A DNA stretch of 64,000 bases, from contig JAAVVA010000001.1 of the NCBI GenBank assembly GCA_018449715.1, positions 1,922,001-1,986,000 of the forward strand. The letters run 5' to 3'. Below are positions 26,861-34,653 of the stretch, piece by piece. Under the pieces are notes generated by a model, which saw only the letters and a list, made by a program, of their open reading frames with translations, did no database searches and was not told where the DNA came from. A program made the translations under genes and the position numbers. Within the stretch, counting starts at the first letter, position 1; every line of letters starts with the position of its first letter. The DNA is from Acidobacteriaceae bacterium dw_441 (lineage in GTDB: Bacteria; Acidobacteriota; Terriglobia; Terriglobales; Acidobacteriaceae).

Positions 26861-27996
26861 CCCTTTACCTCCAGCATCCGGTCCAGAGCGACCTTCGCCC
26901 AGTGCTTCACGTCCTCGTCCACCTTGATGCGGTTGACGACATTGCCCGCAATCAAATTCTCCAGCGACCACGCCAGATGCTGCGGCGAGATGCGATACAT
27001 CGTCGTGCACAGGCAGCCCGCATCGTCCAGCGTAATCACCTCTTTGCCCAGAGGGGCAAAGCGCTTCGCCATGCGGTTCACCAGATGAATCTCCGTGCCC
27101 ACGGCAAAGCTCGAGCCAGCCGGGGCCTTCTCGATCACATCGATAATCCGCTCGGTCGAGCCAATCGCATCGGCCTTCTGGCAGACCTCCCAGCGGCACT
27201 CAGGATGCACGATTACCTGCATCTCCGGCTTCTCGCGACGGATGCGATCCACGTGCTCCGGCAGAAAACGCTGATGCACCGAGCAGTGGCCCTTCCACAG
27301 AATGACCTTCGCAGCCTTCAGACGATCCGGCGCAAGCCCGCCGTTGATCTGGTACGGGTCCCACACCACCATTTCGCTCAGCGGAATCCCCATCGCAAAG
27401 GCCGTGTTGCGCCCCAGGTGCTGGTCCGGCAGAAACAGTATCTTCTCCCCCCGCGCAAACGCCCACTCGAACGCCCCGCGCGCATTCGACGAGGTGCAGA
27501 CCAGCCCTCCGCGCTCGCCGCAGAACGCCTTGATCGCCGCCGCCGAGTTCATATACGTCAGCGGAATCAGGTTGCCGGTCAGCCCGGCGCGCTCCAGCGA
27601 ATCCCAGCAATTTTCGACCTGGCCGATCTCCGCCATGTCCGCCATCGAACAACCTGCGTTCAAATCAGGCAGCGTCACCTGCTGCCACGGCTTCGCCAGC
27701 ACGTCGGCGGTCTCAGCCATGAAGTGAACACCGCAGAAGATCATGTACTTCGCATCCGTCTGCGAGGCGATCTTCGAGAGCTTGTAGCTGTCGCCCGTGT
27801 AGTCGGCGAATCGGATCACCTCGTCGCGCTGGTAGTGGTGCCCCAGCAGAACGACATCGGTTCCCAACTTTTCACGCGCCGCCGCAATGCGGGCGTCCAT
27901 TGTGTGGTCCGGCTGGGCCAGGTAGTTATCGAGAGAACACGAATCCTGAACTGCATCTGCCGCGATCGTCGCGGCCTCTTCCATCAAAACGCTCAA
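26857..27996 (-). CDS. nadA: Quinolinate synthase
   Basis: A 379-residue 4Fe-4S enzyme that condenses iminoaspartate with dihydroxyacetone phosphate to quinolinate, in de novo NAD synthesis. The three cluster cysteines are in FCGVHFMAE, HPECRWEVCQ and DDAGCLCTTM; LGHHYQRDEV, PDLNAGCSMAD and PDQHLGRNTA are the other family signatures. The likely start is TTG at 27996 with GGAG four bases upstream; an ATG at 27984 is an alternative. NadB, which makes the iminoaspartate, is encoded 5 kb away on the same strand. The DUF2203 gene is coupled downstream. Confidence 0.95.
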   Translation of the reverse strand: MSVLMEEAATIAADAVQDSCSLDNYLAQPDHTMDARIAAAREKLGTDVVLLGHHYQRDEVIRFADYTGDSYKLSKIASQTDAKYMIFCGVHFMAETADVLAKPWQQVTLPDLNAGCSMADMAEIGQVENCWDSLERAGLTGNLIPLTYMNSAAAIKAFCGERGGLVCTSSNARGAFEWAFARGEKILFLPDQHLGRNTAFAMGIPLSEMVVWDPYQINGGLAPDRLKAAKVILWKGHCSVHQRFLPEHVDRIRREKPEMQVIVHPECRWEVCQKADAIGSTERIIDVIEKAPAGSSFAVGTEIHLVNRMAKRFAPLGKEVITLDDAGCLCTTMYRISPQHLAWSLENLIAGNVVNRIKVDEDVKHWAKVALDRMLEVKG

Positions 27997-28357
27997 GATA
28001 CTCCGCCTTCAGTCTCACGGAAGCGTCAAGCGCCAGCAGCAGCGCCGTCCTTTGCCTCTGAGACGGGGATGTTGAAAGCATGCACTGCTACGGTTGCAGT
28101 GGATTCGCTGCTCCGGCCCTTTAGAGCCATCGCCCAACCCACGGGGATGTTGCAACCAGACTTCTTACATCTACAACCCTCTTACTGCTCGGCGGCCAAA
28201 GCCGCCATTACCTGCATTGGACGCTTGCGCCGCCGGAAAGAACCATCTTTTTTCTCTCCGCGCCCCGCGTATTTATAGCATTGATCTTACAACAGGATGA
28301 AGCCTCAGGAACCAACCGTTGTTCCCGTTCAAGCAAGGCCTTATCATAGAGAGAATT
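27997..28357. other. Non-coding region between nadA and tatB, with direct repeat and hairpin
   Basis: A 361-base gap that must hold the divergent promoters of nadA (leftward) and the tat operon (rightward). A 12-base direct repeat, ACGGGGATGTTG, occurs at 28063-28074 and 28141-28152. A perfect 6-base hairpin, CACTGC / GCAGTG with a 7-base loop, lies at 28083-28101 between them, and GGCGGC/GCCGCC stem at about 28190-28210. No convincing reading frame and no recognised riboswitch. Confidence 0.5.
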
Positions 28358-28903
28358 ATGCCGAGCTTCGGCGACAGCGCCTTTATATTCATCCTTGCCC
28401 TGATCCTCTTCGGTCCGAAGAAGCTGCCCGAACTCGCGCGTCAGCTCGGAAAGCTGATGGCAGAGTTCCGCCGCGCCTCCAACGAGTTCCGCATGCAGAT
28501 GGACGAAGAGCTTCGGCTCTCCGACCAGGCCGAGCAGCAGAAAAAGATTGCCGCAATGGAATCTGCGGCGCCCGCGGCCCCGGCACTCACCAGCGACACA
28601 GAGGTCAACGTCGCCTCCTCCGAGCCAAGCAGCGAGATGGACAGCGGCAGCGCCGAGACGCTCGAGGAGACTGCGGCCAATCCCCTGCCCACAGCGGCTG
28701 ATCCTCTCCCTATCGCCTCCTCAGGCGACCTGAACCTGATGCCTCCCTCCACCGGCCTTCCCGTGGAGAGCAGCTCGGTCTCCCACGCCTTCGATTCTGT
28801 CCCCCGCGTAGCCGATCCGGACGCATTGCCTGCAACCGACCCCTCCGAGGGACACACTCCGGACGCCCCGGACCACAACGCAAGTGAGGCACTGCATGGC
28901 TGA
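28358..28903 (+). CDS. tatB: Sec-independent protein translocase subunit TatB (TatA/B family)
   Basis: A 181-residue membrane protein. The N-terminal helix and hinge FIFILALILFGPKKLPELAR is the TatA/TatB signature, followed by an amphipathic helix (QLGKLMAEFRRASNEFRM) and a long acidic, Ala/Ser/Pro-rich cytosolic tail. With tatC directly downstream (8-base overlap), it forms the receptor part of the twin-arginine translocase. TatB is favoured over TatA by the long tail, but the Glu/Gly-8 type features are not decisive. The start ATG at 28358 is preferred over an upstream in-frame start at 28319. Two mannosidases in this window carry Tat-type signals and would be clients. Confidence 0.88.
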   Translation: MPSFGDSAFIFILALILFGPKKLPELARQLGKLMAEFRRASNEFRMQMDEELRLSDQAEQQKKIAAMESAAPAAPALTSDTEVNVASSEPSSEMDSGSAETLEETAANPLPTAADPLPIASSGDLNLMPPSTGLPVESSSVSHAFDSVPRVADPDALPATDPSEGHTPDAPDHNASEALHG

Positions 28904-29678
28904 TCTGGTCGATCGCGCACGCGCTGCGGTCACCGACCGCGCCGAGCTTCCGGGCATGAGCCTGATGGAGCACCTCGATGAGCTGCGCAAGCGGATCATC
29001 CATTCCGTCATCTACCTTCTCATCGGCTTCGTCATCGCCTATGTCTTTCATGAGCGGCTCTACGGCTTCGTGCAGGCTCCGCTGGATCAGCTTCATATCC
29101 CGCTGAACTTTACGCATCCCACCGATGGCCTGAACCTCTACCTGAAGACCTCGCTGGTTGGTGGCGCGATTCTCGCTTCGCCCTTCATCCTTTATCAGCT
29201 CTGGCTCTTTATCTCGCCCGGCATGTATGCCAACGAGAAGCGCTACGTAGTGCCCTTCATGTCCGCAACCATCCTCCTCTTTCTTGCGGGAGCATGGTTC
29301 GGCTATCGCTGGGTTCTTCCCGGAGCCATTAAGGTCCTTGTGCTGGAGTTCGGAAAGCGCTTCCATCCGATCCTGACCATCGAGGACTACACAGGCTTCT
29401 TCCTTGCCGTCATCCTTGGACTTGGAATTTGTTTCGAGCTTCCGATCCTGATCTTCTTCCTCGCGCTCTTCGGCATCGTGGATGCACGCTTCCTGCTGAA
29501 GCACTTCCGCTACGCGGTGCTGGCCATCTTCGTGATTGCGGCCATCATCTGCCCGTCTCCGGAGCCGACGGCCATGTGCCTCTTCGCTCTTCCCATGCTG
29601 GCGCTCTACTTTATCGGAGTAGCCGTGGCCTTCTTCGTCCACCCCAGTCGTCGTGAAAAACAGGAAAAGACTGCGTGA
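28896..29678 (+). CDS. tatC: Sec-independent protein translocase TatC
   Basis: A 260-residue protein with six membrane helices. The first cytosolic segment MSLMEHLDELRKRIIHSV is the conserved Tat-signal binding site; PSPEPTAMCLFALPML is the conserved loop before the last helices. TatC recognises twin-arginine signal peptides and forms the core of the export channel for folded proteins. The ATG at 28896 overlaps the tatB stop and has GTGAGG. The last codons overlap the start of the downstream glutaminyl-cyclase-like gene (GTGA). Confidence 0.96.
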   Translation: MADLVDRARAAVTDRAELPGMSLMEHLDELRKRIIHSVIYLLIGFVIAYVFHERLYGFVQAPLDQLHIPLNFTHPTDGLNLYLKTSLVGGAILASPFILYQLWLFISPGMYANEKRYVVPFMSATILLFLAGAWFGYRWVLPGAIKVLVLEFGKRFHPILTIEDYTGFFLAVILGLGICFELPILIFFLALFGIVDARFLLKHFRYAVLAIFVIAAIICPSPEPTAMCLFALPMLALYFIGVAVAFFVHPSRREKQEKTA

Positions 29679-30604
29679 AGTCCCTCCTCTTCAAAGCTGC
29701 AGCCCTTGTTCTCGCTCTCACCCTTCCGGCCCATGCGCAGAAGGCGTCCTCTGCGAAGTTCAGCGGGCAGGCCGCCTACGACCTGACGAAGCAGTACATC
29801 GCCGCGGCTCCGCATCGTTGGATCGGGTCCCCCGACCATACGAAGGCTGAGGAGTTCATCCGCTCGCACTTCACCGTCGAGGCCGCCAAAGGCAACTTCG
29901 AAACGGATAGCTTCTCTGCTTCCACCCCCGCGGGCCAGCTCGCGATGAAGAACTTCATCGTCCGCTACCCCGGCAAGAAGGACGGCGTCATCGTCCTCGC
30001 CACCCACTACGAGACGAACTACCCGCTGCGCGACATCGGCTTCGTAGGAGCCAACGACGGCGGAGCAACCACCGCCCTGCTGATCGAGCTTGGCAACTAT
30101 CTCCGAGCCCATCCCCCCGAGGGCTACAGCGTGTGGCTGGTCTTCGACGATGGCGAGGAGGCCATCCAGTCCTGGAGCGACCGCGACTCCCTCTACGGCA
30201 CCCGCCACCTCGCGGCCAAGTGGTCGCAGGACGGCACCATCAAGAAGATCAAGGCCTTCCTCGTCACCGACATGATCGGCGACAAGGACCTCAACATCGA
30301 CCGCGATTCCAACTCGACTCCGTGGCTGCTCGACCTTCTGGCAACCGCCGCGAAGAACACCGGCCACACCGCCTACGTCTTCAAGAACGATACGGCGGTA
30401 ATGGACGACCATCTTCCCTTCCGTCAGCGCGGCGTCCCTGTGCTCGACGTCATCGACCTCGACTACGGCCCGCCCACCCGCGAGCACCCCGAGGGCGGCT
30501 ACCACCACACCGAGCTGGACACGCTCGACAAGGTCAGCGCGCACTCGCTTCAGATCTCAGGCGACCTCCTCGTCGAGATGATCCGCCTCATCAACCAGCA
30601 CTAA
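29675..30604 (+). CDS. Secreted M28-fold glutaminyl-peptide cyclotransferase-like enzyme
   Basis: A 309-residue exported metal enzyme: signal peptide to Ala21 (PAHAQ), then an M28 aminopeptidase fold. The motifs match animal-type glutaminyl cyclase better than peptidases: GANDGGAT (Asp128), FDDGEEAIQSWSDRDSLYGTRHL (Glu161, Glu162), TDMIGDKD (Asp199), DDHLPFRQRGVPVLDVI and a final zinc histidine near 277-278. In human QC the matching residues are Asp159, Glu201/202, Asp248 and His330. It would cyclise N-terminal Gln to pyroglutamate on exported proteins. The GTG start overlaps the tatC stop and has AGGAAAAG. An aminopeptidase function is the alternative. Confidence 0.85.
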   Translation: MKSLLFKAAALVLALTLPAHAQKASSAKFSGQAAYDLTKQYIAAAPHRWIGSPDHTKAEEFIRSHFTVEAAKGNFETDSFSASTPAGQLAMKNFIVRYPGKKDGVIVLATHYETNYPLRDIGFVGANDGGATTALLIELGNYLRAHPPEGYSVWLVFDDGEEAIQSWSDRDSLYGTRHLAAKWSQDGTIKKIKAFLVTDMIGDKDLNIDRDSNSTPWLLDLLATAAKNTGHTAYVFKNDTAVMDDHLPFRQRGVPVLDVIDLDYGPPTREHPEGGYHHTELDTLDKVSAHSLQISGDLLVEMIRLINQH

Positions 30605-30612
30605 TCATCTTC

Positions 30613-30637
30613 AGGCGGTTCCATATCGGAACTGCCT
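30613..30637 (+). terminator. Hairpin after tatB-tatC-cyclase operon
   Basis: Ten-base stem AGGCGGTTCC / GGAACTGCCT with one G-U pair and loop ATATC, followed by CTTCC. It starts 8 bases after the stop codon. The T-tract is short, so this is a candidate only. Confidence 0.55.
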
Positions 30638-30730
30638 CTTCCGCACATCCCCGGAAGACCTTGTGCCTCCGCTCATGCCTCCGTGCTCCTCTGTCGATGA
30701 CTCCTTTGACCGTACTGAAAGGAGACAACG

Positions 30731-30925
30731 ATGCGAGTACTTCCATTTGCAAGATCGCAGGAGCAACCGGAGTTTATCCCCGGAATCTGGGAGAGGAAGG
30801 CCAGCTACTTCCAGCTTCACCCCATCGGTGAAATTCTCCGCGGCTTCGTCTATACCACCGTCCTCTGGGGACTCCTGACCATCGGGGTCTACACCGTCTA
30901 CTCGATGGTGATCGGCCTCAACTAA
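30731..30925 (+). CDS. Small single-pass membrane protein, unknown
   Basis: A 64-residue protein with a strong ribosome site (AAAGGAG, 6 bases before the ATG). Residues 1-35 are polar (IPGIWERKASYFQLHPIGEIL), and a membrane helix follows (FVYTTVLWGLLTIGVYTVYSMVIG) ending at the C-terminus. No family is recognised. It lies between the tat operon and terC on the same strand, and may be transcribed with terC. Confidence 0.72.
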   Translation: MRVLPFARSQEQPEFIPGIWERKASYFQLHPIGEILRGFVYTTVLWGLLTIGVYTVYSMVIGLN

Positions 30926-30956
30926 CCCGGCGAAACGCAGCCCACCGCAAACGCGG

Positions 30957-30989
30957 CTGCCTGTAACATCCGGCTCTGCCTGTAACATC
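30957..30989 (+). repeat. Tandem 19-base-period direct repeat just upstream of terC
   Basis: CTGCCTGTAACATC occurs at 30957-30970 and again at 30976-30989, six bases before the terC start codon. The spacing between copies is CGGCT, giving a 19-base period. It could be an operator or part of the leader; no matching repeat was noticed elsewhere in the window. Confidence 0.6.
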
Positions 30990-30995
30990 GTAGAG

Positions 30996-31937
30996 ATGCC
31001 CTCTGCGACGCCGGTAAGCTACTGGATCGGGTTCCATCTCTTCGTCTTCCTTCTGATGGCGTCCGAGGCTCTCTACCTTCGCCAGCAGCGCCGGAAGAAC
31101 CCTTCAGCCGACAGCCTGCACACCACCTCGCTGGTCGCCACCATCCTGTGGGTCGGCGCGGCGCTGGCCTTCGGAATCTTTCTGCTGCTCGCACAGGGTC
31201 GCCTTCCAGCCACCCAGTACTTCGCCGGATATGCCATCGAAGAGGCGCTCTCCGTCGATAACCTCTTCGTCTTCCTTCTACTCTTCAAGCTCTTCCGCAT
31301 CACGCCCCCCAACCAGCCCCGCGTACTCCTGCTGGGGGTCGCCGGAGCCATCGTGATGCGCGGAGCCTTCATCGCCGCCGGAATCGGTCTGCTTACCCGT
31401 TTCGAGTGGGTCAGCTACCTCTTCGCCATCGTGCTCCTCATCGCATCGTTCCGTCTGCTGAAGCCCGAGGAAACTCCGGAGAAGGAGGAGATGCCCCGCT
31501 GGATCAAGTGGCTCTCTTCCTGGAGACCCATCAGCCCACGGCAGGACAGCTTCCTCGTCAAAGAGGACGGTCAGCTCATGGCCACCGTGCTTCTGCTCGC
31601 GCTCATCGCCATCGAGGTGACGGACCTCATCTTTGCCATCGACTCGATCCCGGCGGTCCTCTCCATCACCCGGCACCCCTTCCTGGCCTACACCTCGAAC
31701 ATCATGGCGGTCATGGGCCTGCGCTCGCTCTACTTCCTTCTGGCGCACCTGCTGAAGAAGCTCCGTTACCTGCACTACGGTCTGGCGGCGGTGCTCGCCT
31801 TCGCCGCCATTAAGATGCTGGGTGCGCACTTCTTCGAGATCGGACCGCTGACCTCCCTCGCGGTCGTGGCATCCACTTTGGGAATCACCGTGCTGGCCTC
31901 CCTGCTGGCGAAGCCCTCAGAACAGAATGAGCCTTAA
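30996..31937 (+). CDS. TerC/Alx family integral membrane protein
   Basis: A 313-residue membrane protein with about nine helices. The two family signatures with buried acidic residues are EEALSVDNLFVFLLLF and IEVTDLIFAIDSIPAVLSI, followed by TSNIMAVMGLRSLYFLL. TerC/Alx proteins are manganese exporters or helpers of secreted metalloenzymes in characterised cases; tellurite resistance is the historical name. No yybP-ykoY type riboswitch is apparent upstream, but a 19-base tandem repeat is. It ends before a two-way terminator. Confidence 0.92.
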   Translation: MPSATPVSYWIGFHLFVFLLMASEALYLRQQRRKNPSADSLHTTSLVATILWVGAALAFGIFLLLAQGRLPATQYFAGYAIEEALSVDNLFVFLLLFKLFRITPPNQPRVLLLGVAGAIVMRGAFIAAGIGLLTRFEWVSYLFAIVLLIASFRLLKPEETPEKEEMPRWIKWLSSWRPISPRQDSFLVKEDGQLMATVLLLALIAIEVTDLIFAIDSIPAVLSITRHPFLAYTSNIMAVMGLRSLYFLLAHLLKKLRYLHYGLAAVLAFAAIKMLGAHFFEIGPLTSLAVVASTLGITVLASLLAKPSEQNEP

Positions 31938-31966
31938 CCTGCCCCTCCGAAAAGAGCCCAAAACAG

Positions 31967-31998
31967 AACAACGCGGCCCATTTCGGACCGCGTTGTTT
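31967..31998. terminator. Bidirectional hairpin terminator between terC and PEP-CTERM gene
   Basis: Ten-base perfect stem AACAACGCGG / CCGCGTTGTT with an 11-base loop; a run of A precedes and T follows the stem, so it can stop both converging transcripts. Confidence 0.85.
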
Positions 31999-32018
31999 CC
32001 ATTTCAGAACGCTTCTTG

Positions 32019-32666
32019 TTAGTTGAACAGGCGGCGGCGCATCACTCCCGCCACTCCAATCAGACCGGTTCCCAGCAGCGCAAGGGTTCCGGGCTCGGGC
32101 ACAGGAGCAATCGTTCCCTCGGAGGCGCTATCCGCTCCAAGAACGTCGAAGGCCCAGTGCGAATCGCGGCTCGCTCCACTGGAGTCCGGAAAGTTCGGAC
32201 CAACGAGGCTGCTGCCCGTAAATCCCTCGCCAAGAGTAGAACCGGCAGGAGCATTATCGTAGTCCGCAAGCACAGCCGTATACGTGCCGGGGCCGAAGAA
32301 ATCGATAAACGGAGAAAAGTCCAGGTAAGTATCGAAGCTGTTCCCCGTCACAGGATCAGGCGTCACCGTTCCCGTATCATCGTCGCCGTTTTGCAGAATG
32401 TAGGGCGCATCCGTTCCAACCCCTTGAAACAGATAGAGGATAGGATCGAATCCTCCCGCGGCAATCGTCTGTCCGACAGCATTCACACCGCCGCCATAAG
32501 AGTAGCTGCGAAGGACAACGCTGTCTCCCTCCGAAACCGTAAACGTAAAGTATTGAACGTCGTTGACGTCCGACAGATTTCCTGTGAACGAAAAGTTATC
32601 AGCTCGAGCGGCAGCCGATGACAAGGCAAGAATGCAGGCAGCAATCAAAAATTTTCCAACGCGCAT
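32019..32666 (-). CDS. PEP-CTERM sorting-domain protein (DVUA0089-like)
   Basis: A 215-residue exported protein: signal peptide (to about residue 22, AAARA), a beta-rich middle (FSFTGNLSDVNDVQYFTFTV; FDPILYLFQGVG; FGPGTYTAVLADYDN), and the C-terminal sorting signal VPEPGTLALLGTGLIG followed by VAGVMRRR. The middle resembles the pre-peptidase-like fold called DVUA0089. PEP-CTERM proteins are cleaved by exosortase and linked to the outer surface or extracellular polymer. No exosortase gene is in the window. The start has GGAGAGG. A second PEP-CTERM gene lies at 39.1 kb. Confidence 0.88.
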   Translation of the reverse strand: MRVGKFLIAACILALSSAAARADNFSFTGNLSDVNDVQYFTFTVSEGDSVVLRSYSYGGGVNAVGQTIAAGGFDPILYLFQGVGTDAPYILQNGDDDTGTVTPDPVTGNSFDTYLDFSPFIDFFGPGTYTAVLADYDNAPAGSTLGEGFTGSSLVGPNFPDSSGASRDSHWAFDVLGADSASEGTIAPVPEPGTLALLGTGLIGVAGVMRRRLFN

Positions 32667-32923
32667 ATTGAGAAGTCCTCTCCTTCAGATCGTCTCTTCA
32701 CTACTCCACAACGCAGAGTTGAATCCGGATGAAGTTCTGCTTTGACTAGAAACTGTTTAGCCCAATCACCAGTCCTTGGACCCGTCTCAAATAGATGCAA
32801 TTGATCTTCCAAAGCCAGGGTCGCTAAGTTAATCGAAACTCATCGGTTAAGCCTCTCACGCAAGGTCGTACATGCAATAAATTGCACATATCTACGTAAC
32901 GGGTTGCTCTCCCGCGAGTTTCC

Positions 32924-34531
32924 TTACTTCGAGCCAGAGAAGGCCTCGCTGAAGCCGACCTCTCTCCCCCTCATGACGGAGTGCCGCGCAACAGCATCCT
33001 TCTGCGGGAAATCGTGGCGGTAGTGCGCTCCACGGCTCTCGCGGCGAGCCTGCGCCGAAGCCACGATCATCCTGGCCACCGCGTGCAGGTTCCTTGCCTC
33101 GATGGCGCGGCGCGAAAGACCTCTGGGCATCGTTCCCGCCAGCGCATCCAGAACCACCTGCATCGCCTCCAACCCTGCGGCATCGCGCAGAAGCCCCGCG
33201 TACTTCCACATGTTGGCGCGAAGGTCCGCGATCCAGCGCTCGACCTCCGCCTCGGGCGTAGCGTAGCTCTCCGCAGGCAGCGCGAAGGTCTGCGGCGCAA
33301 CCTCCGACGGAGCAGGGTCGGCCACCATCGCCTCCGCCGCGAGCGCGCCGAAGACAAGCCCTTCCAGCAGCGAGTTCGAGGCCAGCCGGTTCGCTCCGTG
33401 AACTCCTGTGCAGGCGGCCTCGCCAGCGGCATAAAGACCGGGGAGCGTCGTGCGGCCATGCGTATCGGTCAGCACGCCTCCCATCAGGTAGTGCGCCGCC
33501 GGACGCACCGGAATCAGATCGCGGTTCAGGTCCAGCCGATACTCCGCCAAAAACTGCGAGATCCCCGGAAAGCGTTCGTGCAGGTTTTTCTTCACATGCC
33601 GCATGTCGAGATAGACCTCGCCGTCCATCCCCTCCTGCGTGATGGCACGCGCCACCACATCACGCGGGGCCAGCTCCAGCAGCGGATGATACCGCTGCAT
33701 GAAGCGCTCTCTCTTCGCGTTGACCAGATACGCTCCCTCGCCGCGCAGAGCCTCGCTCATCAGGAAGCGTGGCGCGCCCGACATGCTGAAGGCCGTGGGA
33801 TGAAACTGATAGAACTCCATGTCGCTGATCTCGGCCCCGACTCGCCACGCCATCGCGATGCCGTCTCCTGTGGCGACTGCGGGGTTCGTCGTATCGCTGT
33901 AGACCTGCCCCGCGCCTCCGCTGGCCAGCAGTGTCGCCCGCGCATGAATCGTGAGGATGCCTCCCTCGCCGTCGAGCAGAGTGGCTCCCGCAACGCGCCT
34001 CTTTCCGTCCACGGTCTCGACGATCAGGTCGATCCCCGTCGTCCACTCCATCAGACGAACCTTCGGAAGCGACCGGACATGCCGCAGCAGCGAGACGGCA
34101 ATCTCTCTTCCTGTGGCGTCACCGTTTGCATGAAGAATGCGCGAGCGGCTATGCGCTCCTTCACGCGTCCGCATCAGCTCGCCGTTCTCGCGGTCGAAGG
34201 CAGTCCCCCACTCCAGAAGCTCCTCGACGCGCTGCGGCCCCTGCTCTACGAGAATGCGCGCGGCATCGGCATCGACAAGACCGTCGCCTGCGGCCAGCGT
34301 GTCTTCGAGGTGAAGATCGACGTCTTCCTCACCACCAAGCGCGACGGCGATGCCACCTTGCGCGTAGGCCGTGTTCGACTCCGCAAGCTCCTCTTTGGTG
34401 ACCACAAGAACAGAGCCCGACCGCGCAAGACGAATCGCGGCGCTCAGTCCGGCGATCCCGGCTCCAATGACAAGAAAATCAACCTGGTATCTGGAAGGGT
34501 CTGAATCGACCGATGAAACTGCGGATGGCAC
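32924..34531 (-). CDS. nadB: L-aspartate oxidase
   Basis: A 535-residue FAD enzyme that oxidises aspartate to iminoaspartate for NadA. The FAD loop is VIGAGIAGLSAAIRLARSG; other succinate dehydrogenase/fumarate reductase family motifs are SNTAYAQGGIAVA, ILHANGDATGREI, EFYQFHPTAF, AAHYLMGGVLTDTHGRT and GLYAAGEAACTGVHGANRL. The GTG start at 34531 has GAGGAG. Divergent from aroB with 122 bases between. The C-terminal helical domain ends GAHYRHDFPQKD, the usual NadB form. The quinolinate synthase gene is 5 kb away, so the NAD genes are dispersed. Confidence 0.95.
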   Translation of the reverse strand: MPSAVSSVDSDPSRYQVDFLVIGAGIAGLSAAIRLARSGSVLVVTKEELAESNTAYAQGGIAVALGGEEDVDLHLEDTLAAGDGLVDADAARILVEQGPQRVEELLEWGTAFDRENGELMRTREGAHSRSRILHANGDATGREIAVSLLRHVRSLPKVRLMEWTTGIDLIVETVDGKRRVAGATLLDGEGGILTIHARATLLASGGAGQVYSDTTNPAVATGDGIAMAWRVGAEISDMEFYQFHPTAFSMSGAPRFLMSEALRGEGAYLVNAKRERFMQRYHPLLELAPRDVVARAITQEGMDGEVYLDMRHVKKNLHERFPGISQFLAEYRLDLNRDLIPVRPAAHYLMGGVLTDTHGRTTLPGLYAAGEAACTGVHGANRLASNSLLEGLVFGALAAEAMVADPAPSEVAPQTFALPAESYATPEAEVERWIADLRANMWKYAGLLRDAAGLEAMQVVLDALAGTMPRGLSRRAIEARNLHAVARMIVASAQARRESRGAHYRHDFPQKDAVARHSVMRGREVGFSEAFSGSK

Positions 34532-34653
34532 AAAGTCTCCTCGTCTTCGATGCTATCTGATCGCAGGGGCTCAACGAAGCCCCGACAACCGTAACGAAAG
34601 AAGTTCCTTACGGTCGTATTGAAAGAAGCTCTCTACGATAGGATTAAGATATT

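Noticed and set aside
30926..30995. Manganese riboswitch (yybP-ykoY) before terC
   Set aside because: The gap is only 70 bases and lacks the conserved loops; it holds a direct repeat instead.
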